A stretch of 64,000 bases of DNA, from NCBI GenBank assembly GCA_029844215.1, contig CM056738.1, forward strand, positions 48,062,388-48,126,387, read 5' to 3'. Below are positions 10,098 to 22,700 of the stretch, piece after piece. Source of the stretch: Przewalskia tangutica (lineage: Eukaryota > Streptophyta > Magnoliopsida > Solanales > Solanaceae). Each line of letters starts with the position of its first letter. Positions within the stretch are counted from its first letter, which is position 1. The notes beneath the pieces are model-generated. The model did no database searches, was not told the DNA's origin, and worked only from the letters and a program-made list of their open reading frames with translations. The translations under genes and the position numbers were made by a program.

Positions 10098-12485
10098 TGT
10101 TATACCCCGTATTTCCAGGGTATGTACGTAAAGGAATACGTACAAAAAGTTTTGGTCTTAAAGTTAGGCCTTGGACGATTTTTAGGCACAACTCACAAAG
10201 CGAACGGTTTTCCGACGAAACGTTTCCACAGCTTTCATAGGATAAATTCCGGCTATGTCATTTCTTATTTTTGCGGATTTTTCCGAGAGACGTAACACTT
10301 TGGACCAATGAGAGGGCGACACTTTCCACCCTCTCATTGGTGGACTTGTCACGGCAATAGGGCCGATTGGATGCCAAGCCTTGTCATAAAGTTGGCTAGA
10401 TATTTTGTGTGCAAGTTGGCCAAGGACACTTGCCTAAATCCTCACCCTACACTTGCCTTGCACTTGGCATAATCTTGGCCATTGGTTGGCCATGTCTTGA
10501 CCTATAAATACCCCCCCTTGTTGAAGAGTTATTTCATCCTAAATTGAGCAATCTACCTAAGTCTCAAATCCCTCCTCTCTCCTCTTGTTGTTTCGTCCAA
10601 ACACACCCTCCCTCGAGAAGCTCGCCGAGGCTACCCCACCCCTAGCCTAGCCAAACCAACCCCTCCCTTGGTAGAAAAGTTGCCTTCTTGTATTGTTATA
10701 ATGCCCAAAATACCCTAGCCCAAATACCTTAGCACTTAGTAGAAGTTGTGAAGAACTTCTAAGGTTTCTCGAGCATACAACTTAGAGCAAGACCTTGCTC
10801 AGCGCGACTTTTCTAGGATATTATTGGGCTTACCGAGGTAACTAATCCTAACCCTCTTTGAATTAAAGAATACTTACCATTGTAGAATAAGAATAGTATA
10901 AATACTTAGAAGTATATCACGTATAGAATTGAAGTGTTAATCACTTAGAAGGGTTTAAAAGAAGAATAATCAAATCAGATTTACATAGACTGCTTTCACA
11001 GAGACTTATATAACTCACCTGTAGGGTCATGCGCCCGACTTTCCGTAAAATTGAGGACCCTCTGCTTAGAATGACCTACGAATAGTCTAGACCTTGATAG
11101 ATATCTGTGACTATTATAGTCGATTCTCTCGCGCGACATACTCGACTTGGCGGTGGATTTCACGAGAAGGTATGTGATTCTTCCTAAAGCATGATATTTT
11201 ACAATATGTATATAGTACTGAGACGCATACGTGTTAATCGAATAATACTTACGGCAATGCCTCACGGCTTAAGCTCGACAATACTTACTAAGAATGCCTC
11301 ACGCTTAAGCCTAAATAATAAAGAATCAAAACATTTCAAAAGTGGCTATGAACCATTTAGTAAATGTAAGAGGACTAATTGGTTTTTAAACGTGCTTAAG
11401 AGTTATACTAGCTTTATGGGAAGTAAGTATAACCACTTAAGATTGATAAAAGAAACAAGTTTGCCTATGTGTTTATAATGCACTTATATTGTGAATAAGA
11501 AGATGGTTTGATAGGTAGACATGATATGATGCTACGTGTGTTAGTATCTTGTAACGCTGGTATAGGTGAGTATCCTTGTTGTGCTTGTGTTACTTAAAGG
11601 TAAGTTGTTATGCTAGTATACTATCACTCACCTCGAGATGATACCGGGTTAAGTCGCCTCCGACGCGGGGTAGACTCAGCGGTCCAGGACCGTGATTCGA
11701 GAATACCTCACGCGGTCCAGGGGGCCTATGCGAGCTACGAGTTCCAGTTAGTATGCGGGTTATACCTCACGCGGTCGGTGGCCATGCGACAATGAGTCCA
11801 GATTTACGCCGAGGAGTAGCTACCTCGATGCGGGTTATACCTCACGCGCCCACGTGAGTGGCCTAGCGCGACTCGAGTTCAGATTAGGCTTGCGAATGAT
11901 GATGGGGCGAGTGGCCCTGCTTTCGATCATTCGCAGCCTAGACAAGACTCATTACGCTTACCTATTATTGCTCTTGTTTGTGATGTGGCACTACGTATGC
12001 TTTCGGGTTGTTTCATACATACTTGTAAACCGGTTTTAAAAATGATATGTTTCATTTAAGTACTTTACGCTTTCGCATACTTAGTACCGTTGTATCGACC
12101 TCCTTCGGGGCCGCGCTCATGCCGCAGGCGGGCAAGCAGTGCTAGATCCGCATCCTTAGGATCTCTACGTTGGTGTCGAGCTCCATCTCTTCCGAGGCTC
12201 TACTTTTGGTATGATCTCCCCGTTGTAGTTAGTTTTGTACAGGTATGGCGGGCCCCGTCCCGCCATAGTTGTATATTTCAGAGGTCAGAGTCATGTTGTA
12301 CAAAGGTTTGATGTAATCGCTAAAACATGATTATATATATATATGCCGAAAGGCCACGCTTTCTCACAAAATCGGTGTCTTGTTTTATAAACTGCTTCAT
12401 GTCTTGCTTTATGTTTCCGCCGACACTGATGTATGACTACTTGGGTGCCCTTAGGCACCACCACGCCCCGGAATGGGTCGTGACA
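10098..12485 (+). repeat. P2 5' LTR
   Basis: 2,388 bp from TGTTATACCCCGTATTTCC to GGGTCGTGACA, matching the 3' LTR at 17340-19713 (2,374 bp) along its length. TATA box TATAAATA at 10503-10510. Around 11640-11880 it holds degenerate repeats with cctcacgcggtc and tatgcgggttatacctcacg, the reverse-strand form of the CGCATGAGGTATT cassette. Differences between the two LTRs cluster at contexts such as CCAGGG versus CGTGG. Confidence 0.92.
10503..10510 (+). promoter_or_regulatory. TATA box of P2 5' LTR
   Basis: TATAAATA in cctataaatacccc, about 400 bases into the LTR; repeated at 17738-17745 in the 3' LTR. Confidence 0.7.
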
Positions 12486-12489
12486 AAAG

Positions 12490-12500
12490 TGGTATCGAGC
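12490..12500 (+). promoter_or_regulatory. P2 primer-binding site
   Basis: TGGTATCGAGC four bases after the LTR end; tRNA-iMet type with one base lost relative to TGGTATCAGAGC. Confidence 0.82.
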
Positions 12501-12689
12501 GCTTAATCCTCGGAAAGTGTCTACGCATCGTATCTAGTAAGTCTTGATTATCGGTGTGTTGTGCACCACACCAATAATCGTGAGGCTATAGGATATTTAG
12601 GATTGGTTTCCATTCTTCTCATTCGAGATCGTGCTTTAGAGTCGTGTTATAGGTCGACCCTCTAACGCCTTCCTTTCCTCGTAACGCTT

Positions 12690-13800
12690 ATGCCTCCACG
12701 TAAGGCAACCCGGCCCGTGGCGGCAAGGCAGCGAGGAGCCGCTAGCAGACACCCAGAGTCACGAGGGCTCGTGCCCGCCATACCGTAGACGGCGAGTTCT
12801 ATGACGCCACCGCCAAAGACAGACCACGCACTCCACGCCCGCCCCACACCGGGCGGAGGAGTTAGGTACAAGGAGATGGCCCAGCCTTTGGCTAAAGTTG
12901 TGGCCCGACACGAGAGAGGCTGGATGCGGCGGCCCAGCCTCCACCCACTGCATTCGTTGTTCACCCGAGGCGTAGAGTTTGAGGCTACGAGACTTCGAGT
13001 CAGTTCACGGAGTTTTATGGGTCGAGGCCGAGGATGATCCGCAGGAGTTCATCCGTCGATTCGTGAGGATTTTGAGAGTGATCGTATGGAGACCGAGTCC
13101 GTGATCTTTGGTTCACATAGGCCGCGTGACACCGCAATGATTGGTTTGATTCACGGAGTTATCCCGGGAGAGCACGCGTCCCCGCCTACTGGGATGAGTT
13201 CTCGCAGGCTTTCCTCACTCACTTCTTGCCTCCACAGATGAGGAGGGCGCGGCCGATAGATTTTTACCATCGAGGCAGAGGACGACCGCTGTGGAGTACA
13301 ATGTCGAGTTTGATTCATTGGCTCGATATGTCCCAAAGATTGTAGCAGATATGGAGGATAGGTGCACCGCTATGTCACCGGCTAGACGACTATATGGCCG
13401 AGTCATGTGCGGGGTTTCTCTCCACCGGTATGTACATTACCCGCATGCGCAGCTCACGCCTGGATGCGGCGAGCGCAGAGGTCGACGAGTGGATGACAAA
13501 GAAGCAGGAAGGCCAGGACGGAGGGTCTTCCGGTGGTTATCGTGGTGGGCGGCCTCGGCAGCCTAGATTCGCACCACGCCAAGACAGAGCACTCCTCGCA
13601 CCGCCCTCAAGACCCACGCTGAGGGCGCACTGTGGCCCTGTGGCTTCGACGCCCGGTAGCAGAGGTATCGCCGCCGACCACCCCGGTGTGGGCGATGCGG
13701 TAGATCCCATTACGGAAGTGTGGTACTACTTTTGATCTTGTTACGATTGTGGCCAGCAGGTCACTTTGCGAGGACCGTCCGACCGGGCAAGTGGAAGGGC
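12690..13800 (+). pseudogene. P2 gag
   Basis: Begins at ATG 12690 with MPPRKATRPV, the same start as P3 gag. The capsid homology runs about 13030-13410: a DPQEF-like stretch (gatgatccgcaggagttc), then NVEFDSLARYVPKIVADMED at 13300-13360, then a shift before the HRYV block. The zinc-knuckle area is 13690-13790, with cgatgcggtag and tgttacgattgtggccagc; GHFAR survives in another frame. No continuous frame covers the domain. Several breaks sit where P1 or P3 has CAG or CTG, so it is unclear how many are real. Confidence 0.8.
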
Positions 13801-13919
13801 TCACCTTCGTGTTCTGCCGCTTCATCATCTCCTACGCTACCCGCCCGAGGCGTGGTGCTCGGGTCGCCAGGTCGCGCAGAGGTCGTGGCTCGTGTCCCAG
13901 CCTAGCGGTCCTCGTAACC

Positions 13920-14330
13920 GCATTTATGCTTTGTCCACCGACAGATCGTGAGGCCTCACCGATGTCGCCACAGTACCTTATCGGGCCGGGTTTGATATTT
14001 ATGCCTTGATAGATCCGGTTCTACTCACCCCATATATCTCCCTTGTTGCTAGTAGGATAGGGATAGAGCACGAGTCCATAGACCTGCTCGAGGTAGCTAC
14101 GCCAGTGGGATTCTGGTAGCTCGGCGGGTATATGTGGCTTGCCTGTGACCATTTACGTCGGACCTCAGCCGACTTGATAGAGTTGGAGATGATTGACTTT
14201 GACGTGATTATGGGGATGGATTGGCTAGCCTCTTGCTATGCCAATGTAGATCGCAGAGAGAGAGTAGTACGGTTCCAGCTTTCGGCGAGCCATTGTTGAG
14301 TGGGAGGAGCACCAGACGCTGGCGGTAGGT
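13920..14330 (+). pseudogene. P2 aspartic protease region
   Basis: Pepsin-like retroelement protease between gag and RT; it would process the Gag-Pol polyprotein. Visible pieces are YALIDP at about 13999-14016, the remnant of the catalytic D(S/P)G motif with the following bases altered; IGIEHESIDLLEVATPVG near 14056-14110; and VIMGMDWLASCYANVD at about 14206-14253, typical of the protease C-terminal half in this family. Frames change between these pieces. The active-site Asp is present; the following Gly-Ser is disturbed. Confidence 0.75.
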
Positions 14331-14539
14331 TTATTTCCTACCTCAAGGCTAGGAAGATGGTGCGAAGGGTATATCTACCATCTAGTTCGGTGTTTGATAA
14401 TCGAGGTCGTACCAGATTTTCCGTCGCCAAAGAGTCGTGAGTTCCCGACGTGTTTCCGCATGACCTCCGTATCCTCCCGAGAGGAGATCGAGTTTTGTAT
14501 TGATGTGTTGCGGATACTCGGCTTATTTCCATTCCGCCA

Positions 14540-15140
14540 TACGTAATGGCACCGCCGAGTTGAGAGAGTTGAAGGATCAGCTTAGGGATTTGCTAGAGAA
14601 GGGCTTCATTAGGCCTAGTGTTTCTCCCCGGGAGCGCCGTATTGTTCGTGAAGAAGAAGGACGCCGCGCATGTGTGTCGATTACGGTGAACAAGGTGACC
14701 ATTAAGAACAAATACCCTTCCTAGGATTGATGATTTGTTCGACTACCAGTTGCGGTGCGAGATGTTTCTCCAAGATTGATCTGCGATCGCTATCATCAGT
14801 GCGAGTCGAGAGGTGGATGTCCCTAGATCGCATTCCGACGTCAGACGCATTATGAGTTCGTGGTCATGTCTTTTGGGTTGACCAATGCTCCGCGGTATTC
14901 ATGGATTTGATGAACCGAGTGTTCAAACCATTTTGGACACGCTTGTGATAGTGTTCATCGATGATATCTTGGTTTATTCTCGCCAGAGCAGAGCATGCGG
15001 AGCATTTGAGGACCGTGGCCGATAGCTTCTCAGACCAGCAGTTACGCCAAGTTTTCCAAATGTGAGTTTTGTTGACTTGATGGCGTTTCTTGGGCATATT
15101 GTGGCCGATGGCATTCGAGTTGATACGCCAAGATCGAGGC
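14540..15140 (+). pseudogene. P2 reverse transcriptase
   Basis: RT of Ty3/gypsy type, which copies element RNA to DNA. ELRELKDQLRDLLEKGFIRP at 14559-14618 opens the domain; NKVTIKNKYPS at about 14690-14723 is followed by the RIDDLFD-like segment in another frame; FSKIDLR lies near 14767-14790; VVMSFGLTNAP near 14858-14892; and the catalytic FIDDIL, with both Asp codons, at 14954-14971, followed by VYSR. The C-terminal FLGHIVADGIRVDTPRSR is at 15087-15141. At least four frame changes break the domain, including one in the GYHQ-equivalent region. The catalytic pair is intact. Confidence 0.85.
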
Positions 15141-15790
15141 GTCAGACTTGCCTAGACCTACTACTCCGGCGCAGGTTCGCAGCTTTCGGGCCTTGCAGGT
15201 ATTATCGCGGTTCGTGGAGAAGTTTGCTTTATCTCTGCACCATTGACTAGGCCGACTCGTAAAGCGCCAAGTTTCAGTGGATCGATGCTTGGAGCGTGGT
15301 TTCGATTCTTTGAAAGAGAGACCGACGACGCCTCGTTCTTACTCTTCCGCAGGTCCGGATGGTTATGTCGTGTATTGTGATCGTCGGGCATCGGGTTGGG
15401 ATGTGTGTTGATGCAGATGGCAGAGTTATAGCATATGCATCCCGACAAATGAAGAAACACGAGGAACTACCCCACCCATGATTTGGAGTCGCACCGTGAT
15501 TCACGCCAAGATCCGAGGCACTATTTGTATGGGGTTCACGTGGATATTTTTACGCACCACAAGAGCCTCCGGACATCTTCACCGCAGGAGCCGAACTTAC
15601 GGCGAGACGGTGGTTAGAGTTGCTTAAGGATTACGATGTGGACATCCTGCACTACCCGCAAGGCCAATGTTGTGGCGTATGCCTAGTCGTAGGTCGATGG
15701 GGAGCCTATCGATGTGCAACAGAGAGAAGGGACATGGTTCGTAATTTGCACCGCTTAGCGAGCCTTGGTGTCCGCTTGATTGATTACGAT
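15141..15790 (+). pseudogene. P2 RNase H region
   Basis: Follows RT as in Ty3/gypsy pol. Recognisable are the ASRQMKKHEE segment at 15438-15468, YGVHVDIFT at about 15532-15560 leading into HHKSL, and RRWLELLKDYDVDILHYPQG at about 15608-15660, the typical end of the domain before the A-D-A-L-S-R-like segment. It would degrade the RNA strand of the hybrid. Frame changes throughout. Confidence 0.75.
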
Positions 15791-16700
15791 AGCAATGGGG
15801 TTAGAGTTCGTGAGGTTGCCGAGTCTTCCATCGTTGAGGAGGTGAAGAGGCAACACCGAGGATCCACTTTGATTCGATATCGTGATACGCCTCTTCGTGA
15901 GGCAAGTGGTCCTTTGAGGTAGCACCATGGGGTGCTAAGATTTGAGGGCGTGTTGTGTTCCGGATGTTTGAGGACTTCTGCAAGAGTTCTTGGGAAGCAC
16001 ACAAGCGTTACTCTATCCATCCGGTCGACCAAGATGTACCACGACCTTAGATCCGTATTGGTGGGATGGCTGAAGAGGACGTTGCGAGTTCGTAGCTCGA
16101 TGCCCGTGTTGTCGCAGTGAAGGTAGAGCACCGCAGACCGTGGTTTGTTACAGCGATAGAGATCCCGACCGAAGTGGGAGGTAATCAACATGGACTTCAT
16201 CACGGGATTACCTCGCACTCGCAGGAGACATGATTCTATATGGGTTATCGCCGACAGTCGACGAAATCAGCCCACTTTCTTCCCGTCAGACGACTTTTTC
16301 ACCGAGGATTATGCCGCACTTTACATCCGAGAGATCGCCGATCGCATGGAGTCCCTACTTCGATCATATCGCATGCAGGAGCCCGCCACGCCAACTTCCT
16401 GAGGTCCTTCCAGAGGGGTTTAGGGACGCAGTGAGCCCGAGTAATCGCATTTCATCCACGCATGCACGGACAGCAGAGCGCACTATCCGCACTTCGAGGA
16501 TATGTCGCGAGCCCGTGTTATTGACTTGGTAGTTGGGAGGATCATTTGCCTCCGTTGAGTTCGCGTATAATAATAGCTACCACTCCAAAGATTCGGATGG
16601 CGCCTTATGAGGCCTTGTATGAGGAAGTGCAGATCGCCTATAGGTTGGTTCGAGGTGGGCGAGTGCGGCTAGTGGGACCGCTTTGGTGCGTGAGCAATGG
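15791..16700 (+). pseudogene. P2 integrase (zinc-binding and catalytic core)
   Basis: The N-terminal H2C2 zinc-binding part is at about 15990-16110 (STKMYHDLRS, then tggtgggatggctgaagagg and a Cys-rich gctcgatgcccgtgttgtcg). The catalytic core begins with MDFITGLPRTRRRHDSIWV at 16190-16246, whose Asp is the first of the DDE triad. VPTSIIS, just before the second Asp, is near 16345-16370, where the next codons are altered. AERTIRT near 16475-16495 lies just after the third acidic position. EFAYNN and MAPYEAL-like pieces follow at about 16557-16620. Frames change several times. Confidence 0.82.
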
Positions 16701-17172
16701 ATAAGGTGAAGCTTATCCGAGAGCGCTATCGACAACCGTAGTCGCATGTAAGTCGATGCAGATCATCGCCGTCAGATCTTGAGTTCGAGGTTCATGATTG
16801 GGTTTTCCTAGGTGTCACCCATGAAGCGTGTGATGAGATTCGAAGAAGGGGAAACTCACCAGGTACATCGGGCGCTTCGATTGTCCGCAGGTAGGCAAGG
16901 TTGCCTATGAGTTGGACTCGCCGTCCGATCCGAGGCAAGACATCCGGTTTTTCACGTGTCTACGCCGGCGAGATGTATCGGATCCATCTAGGGTACACCC
17001 GTTGACGATGTCCAGTGACCGGAGGTTATCGATGAGGAGATTCCCATAGCGATAATCGATCGCCGGAGTTAGGCGTCTGCGACGGGACGTGGCTTCCACA
17101 AAGTCTTGTGGCGGAACGAGCTCAGAGGAGATGACGTGGGAAGCCGGCGAGGACATGAGGCGTAAGTATCCT
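16701..17172 (+). pseudogene. P2 integrase C-terminus with chromodomain-like end
   Basis: The end of pol codes, in shifting frames, for a segment of the IxDRxVRxLRxxxVxSxKVLWRN type: aatcgatcgccgg at 17054-17066, gaggcgtctgcgac-like bases, gtggcttccacaaagtcttgtgg at 17090-17112, then acgtgggaagcc and gacatgaggcgtaag. This matches the C-terminal chromodomain-like module of Tekay/Del-type plant chromoviruses, thought to steer integration to heterochromatin. That fits its placement inside another element. The call is from motif memory, not a profile search. Confidence 0.65.
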
Positions 17173-17339
17173 CACCGCTCCCACCCTCCGTAATTCACTT
17201 TCCTACTTGTAAATCTTCATTATCGCTTTTGCCTAAGTGTTGTTTATGGCCATGTGGCTTTGCAAACCGCTTAAGTTTTGAAGAACCTTATCGTTATCCT
17301 GGGGAAGGAACATTCGGACGAATGTTTCTGAGGGGAGAA
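17173..17339 (+). other. P2 short 3' untranslated stretch and polypurine tract
   Basis: Only about 165 bases separate pol from the 3' LTR. It ends gaacattcggacgaatgtttctgaggggagaa; the purine run at 17330-17339 is the plus-strand primer. The last 40 bases resemble the corresponding bases of the gag-only elements, but their 1-kb tail is absent. Confidence 0.8.
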
Positions 17340-19713
17340 TGTTATACCGTATTTCGTGGTATGTACGTAAAGGAATACGCATAAAAGTTTTGGTCTTAAA
17401 GTTAGGCCTTGGACGATTTTTAGGCACAACTCACAAAGCTTAACGGTTTTCCGACTAAACGCTTTCCACACTTTCATAGGATAAATTCCGCTATGTCATT
17501 TCTTATTTTTATGGATTTTTCCGAGAGACGAACACTTTGGACCAATGAGAGGCGACACTTTCCACCCTCTCATTGGTGGACTTGTCACGCAATAGGGCCG
17601 ATTGGATGCCAAGCCTTGTCATAAAGTTGGCTAGATATTTTGTGTGCAAGTTGGCCAAGGACACTTGCCTAAATCCTCACCCTACACTTGCCTTGCACTT
17701 GGCATAATCTTGGCCATTGGTTGGCCATGTCTTGACCTATAAATACCCCCTTGTTGAAGAGTTATTTCATCCTAAATTGAGCAATCTACCTAAGTCTCAA
17801 ATCCCTCCTCTCCCTCTTGTTGTTTCGCCCAAACACACCCTCCCTCGAGAAGCTTGGCCGAGGCTACCCCACCCCTAGCCTAGCCGAAACCAACCCCTCC
17901 CTTGGTAGAAAAGTTGCCTTCTTGTATTGTTATAATGCCCAAAATACCCTAGCCCAAATACCTTAGCACTTAGTAGAAGTTGTGAAGAACTTCTAAGGTT
18001 TCTCGAGCATACAACTTAGGAGCAAGACCTTGCTCAGCGCGACTTTTCTAGGATATTATTGGGCTTACCGAGGTAACTAATCCTAACCTCTTTGAATTAA
18101 AGAATACTTACCGTTGTAGAATAAGAATAGTATAAATACTTAGAAGTATATCACGTAATAGAATTGAAGTGTTAATCACTTAGAAGGGTTTAAAGAAGAA
18201 TAATCAAATCAGATTACATAGGACTGCTTTCACAAGAGACTTATATAACTCACCGTAGGGTGTCAGCGCCCGACTTTCCGTAAAATCGAGGACCCTCTGC
18301 TTAGAATGACCTACGTAATAGTCTAGACCTTGATAGATATCTCGTGACTATTATAGTCGATTCTCCACACGACATACTCGACTTCAAGGTGGATTTCACG
18401 AGAAGGTATGTGATTCTTCCTAAAGCATGATATTTTACAATATGTATATAGTACGGTAGACGTACGTGTTAACTGAATAATACTTACGGCAATGCCTCAC
18501 GCTTAAGCTCGATAATACTTACGGAATGCCTCACGGCTTAAGCCTAAATAATAAAGAACTGAAAACATTTCAAAAGGGCTACTGAACCATTTAGTAACAG
18601 AAGAGGACTAATTGGTTTTTAAACAGAAGCTTAAGAGTTATACTAGCTTTATGGGAAGTAAGTATAACCACTTAAGATTGATAAAAGAAACAAGTTTGCC
18701 TATGTGTTTATAACAGACTTATATTGTGAATAAGAAGATGGTTTGATAGGTAGACATGATATGATGCTATGTGTGTTAGTATCTTGTAACGTTGGTATAG
18801 GTGAGTATCCTTGTTGTGCTTGTGTTACTTAAAGGTAAGTTGTTATGCTAGTATACTATCACTCACCTCTTGAGATGATACCGGGGGTTAAGCTGCCCTC
18901 CGATGCGGGGTAGACTCAGGCGGTCTGGGACCATGATTCGAGAATACCTCGCGGGTCCAGGGGCCTATGCGAGCTACGAGTTCCGTGTTAGTATGCGGGT
19001 TATACCTCACGCGGCTGTAGGGCCATGCGACAATGAGTCCAGGACGATGCCGAGGAGTAGCTACCCTCGATGCGGGTTATACCTCATGCGGCCCACGCGT
19101 GGCCTATGCGGACTCGAGTCGAGGATTAGGCTTGCGAATGATGATGGGGCGAGTGGCCTGCTTTCGATCATTCGCAGCCTAGACAAGACTCATTACGATT
19201 ACCTATTATTGCTCTTGTTTGTGATGCACTATATGCGCTTTCTGGTTGTTTCATACATACTTGTAAACCGGTTTTAAAAATGATATGTTTCATTTAAGTA
19301 CTTTACGATTTCGCATACTTAGTACCGTTGTCGACCTCCTTCGGGGCTGCTCATGCCGCAGTAAGGGCAAGCAGTGCTAGATCCGCATCCTTAGGATCTC
19401 TACGTTGGTGTGAGCTCCATCTCTTCCGAGGCTCTACTTTTGGTATGATCTCCGCAGTAGTTAGTTTTGCAGCCAGGTATGGCGGCCTCCCGCCATAGTT
19501 GTATATTTCAGAGGTCAGTAGTCATGTTGTACAAAGGTCGGATGTAATCGCTAAAACATGATTATATATATATGCCAAAGGCCACGCTTTCACAAAATCG
19601 GTGTCTTGTTTTATAAATCGTTTATGTCTTGCTTTATGTTTCCGCCGATTACTCGATGTATGACTACTTGGGTGCCCCTAAGGCACCACCACGGCCCCGA
19701 ATGGGTCGTGACA
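17340..19713 (+). repeat. P2 3' LTR
   Basis: 2,374 bp, start TGTTATACCGTATTTC, end GGGTCGTGACA. It aligns with the 5' LTR, but bases are missing at many C/G-rich spots (ccccg to ccg, ccaggg to cgtgg). TATA box at 17738-17745. Confidence 0.92.
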
Positions 19714-19725
19714 CACGCTCGCTAA
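19714..19725 (-). repeat. M2 3' LTR, 12-bp piece 2 between P2 and M3
   Basis: cacgctcgctaa corresponds to cacgttcagttaa in intact LTRs (e.g. 38972 onward). It carries the P2 target copy (CACGC) and the left M3 target copy (GCTAA), so the two insertion points are about 7 bases apart in the original LTR. Confidence 0.75.
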
Positions 19726-22700
19726 TGTCACAACCCAAATCGCCCGGATCGTGCCTTACCCCGCACCCTAGTGACACAACATCGAGTAATCACGAACATA
19801 AACACATACGTGAAATGACGTATACAAAACAAGAACTGAGGAAAACTTGCCTTTCGATATATAAATAATAACTTTACAAATGAACGCTTTAATCCTTTTT
19901 ACAAACCCCGCCACAACAAGATTTCATGCACTTCTAAGAAATGATACGACAACAATGGCGGGACAGGTTCCCGCCATACCCCGAATGTAAGCACCTACAA
20001 CAACAGGGACTATACCAAGATAAGCCTCGAGGAACGAGCTTCCCACACGCTGAATCGTGACCCTAAGAGCGAGGATCAACGATCGTGTACCTCAACTCGC
20101 GGATGAACGCAGCCCCAAGCGAGGTCAAGACAACAGTACCGAGTATGTGAAATCAAAATACATATCAGAAATGAAATCATAGCGCCATATAAAGCGAGAG
20201 ACATGTATGATAACCAAACTACGCTTACAACAAAAGCCATGTCAAGTCGTGACTCACGCCTCAAGTCATCACTCAAGTATAACAACGGGTCTCGTGCCCA
20301 CAACATCAATCATGCGCCGTGGAATACCTTCCTCACCGCCGGCGCCTATGATATAAAAGCACCAAGGAACACACATGAACACCGTGTCCCACTGGTCATG
20401 ATAAAACTGCACGGTAAGTACGAAGGCATAGCCGATTACTAAAAACCCACGCATCAACAAGGTCATGAATCAGATTATAAGATCTGTCTAGACCGTCACA
20501 TGATCAAAGCCGCCACTTGCCCGCAGATCAATGTACGCTGCCTAACCTCGAACTCCCGCAGCCCGCATAGGCCAATCTCATCGCCCGCATGAGGTATTCC
20601 CGCATCGAGGGTAGCTACTCCGGCATCGCCCCGACTTCGCACCGCATGGCCACGGACCGCATGCCCATAAAGGACGATACTAACTCGAACTCTCGTAGTT
20701 CGCGATAGCCCGGGACTGCATGAGGTATTCTCGAATCATAGGTCCATCGACGCCTCGAAGTCTACCCCGCAGACGGAGGCGCTTAACCCCCGTAATCATC
20801 TCAAGAGATGAATGCCACAATACTATCATAAAGACTGATAGTTAATAAGCACAATCAAGGGAAACTCCTTCACACAAACATCACAATATACTAACACACG
20901 TAGCATCCCAACACGTTTACTTATCAAAGCAATCAAGAAAGTATTACAAGGCTATCACACACCAATACAATCAAGTTGTTCACACAAGGTACCTTCTACT
21001 CTATGATTAACAAGATCGGTTTTTATCCCCAAAGTACTTCATACATTAACTCTTTAAAAGATACGCATTTCACAATGTCACACAATACCCGTAGTATAAA
21101 ATAGAGTGACTATCCTTTTAAAGTAAATCAATTACTTCTCTTTGTAAAATCAAGTAGCAACATTCTTTTCCAATGATCAAGTTTGCCTAATTTCCAAAGT
21201 TCAAGTTTCTCATTTTAGAAAGGTTTCAGAGTTCACGCCTTATTCATTTGAGAATATAATTCTCCTTAAAACTATCTGAAAAACATAAGTCTTATATGAG
21301 TAGGATATTCTTGTTTATAACAATCTTATTACAAAGAATGCATGATCTAGGAAATATCATTTTGTCTCATCTTAGCTTCTATGCAGATGGAAGTTTCACC
21401 GGTTTTAATAATCAAAAGCATTTCCTTTATTAACGCCGCAGGGTTTGTCGATACACATTCCGATTTCCAAATCAATAAAACATTCTTAAGCCGTTATACC
21501 TAACTTCCCATAAAGCTAGTATAACTCTTAAGTTTTTCAAAACCAAGTATTACTTCTTCTTTCAAAATGATTCAAAATCTCTTGAAATACTTCAAGTTTT
21601 TATTAACACATAACAAGCCGCTTATAGTTCAAATCAAGACCTTTTAAAACCACATGTATTTTCTTACCAACATAAAGTCATTATAACTAACTTCCCATAA
21701 AGTCGTTATAACACTTTATGTTTTAACCCAATCACATACATTTAGCACACGTGACGCTCACCGCACTACATAGTTCACACATATCATGCTAGAAGAGATA
21801 GGAAGAGGTTCACATACCTCGCGACGATTATCGACTAAATAGCAAAACGCCCAAGTACCTCAAACCGCGGCTACTCCCTAAGCCAAGTAGATCGCGCACG
21901 CATAGTACTTCAACCTATAAGGCCACAAGGCGCTTATTAACATATAGATCTCATCGAGAACATTCTACCAAAATTCGGCAAAGACCTCCCCGCAACAAAG
22001 GTAAATCTCCTCCTCTATCGAGGCCGCTACCAAGCCAACCGTGGGGTTATACATCTAACCCTAACGGTACAATTCTACTCCACGGTATTACTACAAGTTC
22101 ATCGTAATACAACCCTATGTAATTACAGTTCAGTACTCTTCTTTAAATTCAGGCTTAAGTCAAAAGACATTGCCGATAACTATGTTCAGTTCTATTATAT
22201 AGTATACTTCAACTATATATTCAAGCAATCATGTAATTTCCAATTACAATAGAGGGACAAGATAATTACCTCGATAAGCCCATAATTATCCTAGATTAAA
22301 GTCGATCCCGCAATCGCTTAGCTCCAACTCCGAGCGCCCAACCCGCTTCTAAACCACCCTTAGAAGTTCTAACCAACTTCTACACAATACTCCAACGGAC
22401 TATGGAGATTTCCCTAGGGTTTCGGTTTTGTGACTGACGGGAAGTATAATAGTATATCTGGGCTTTTTGTAAAGGTATAACCTTAGAATACTACAAGGTA
22501 TTGGCTAAGGAAATTGGGCATTATAACAATACTTTGAGAGTATTTCTACACCACTAAGGGGTACTCACGAGAACACCCTGCGCAGTGGGTGTGCTCTACC
22601 AAGGCCACTAGGAGGGGGAGTACCTCTCGGCCACTAGGCCTCACGAAAAGGGAGGGGTAGCTCACTGCTAGAGCACAAGAAAGGGAGGAAGGCTTTCAAG

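Larger units (their letters stand above)
10098..19713 (+). mobile_element. P2: pol-bearing chromovirus-type gypsy element
   Basis: 9.6-kb element inserted in the M2 3' LTR: 5' LTR 10098-12485, interior 12486-17339, 3' LTR 17340-19713. Candidate target duplication: CACGT (10093-10097) and CACGC (19714-19718), one mismatch. The interior has gag, protease, reverse transcriptase, RNase H, integrase and a chromodomain-like end in the Ty3/gypsy order, all with frame breaks. It is the only element here with pol and thus the type that could have supplied enzymes to the gag-only relatives. Confidence 0.9.

Noticed and set aside
10996..11478. Overlapping frames on both strands at 10996-11265 and 11191-11478
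   Set aside because: They are inside the P2 LTR, and the matching positions of the 3' LTR (18240-18720) do not keep them open.
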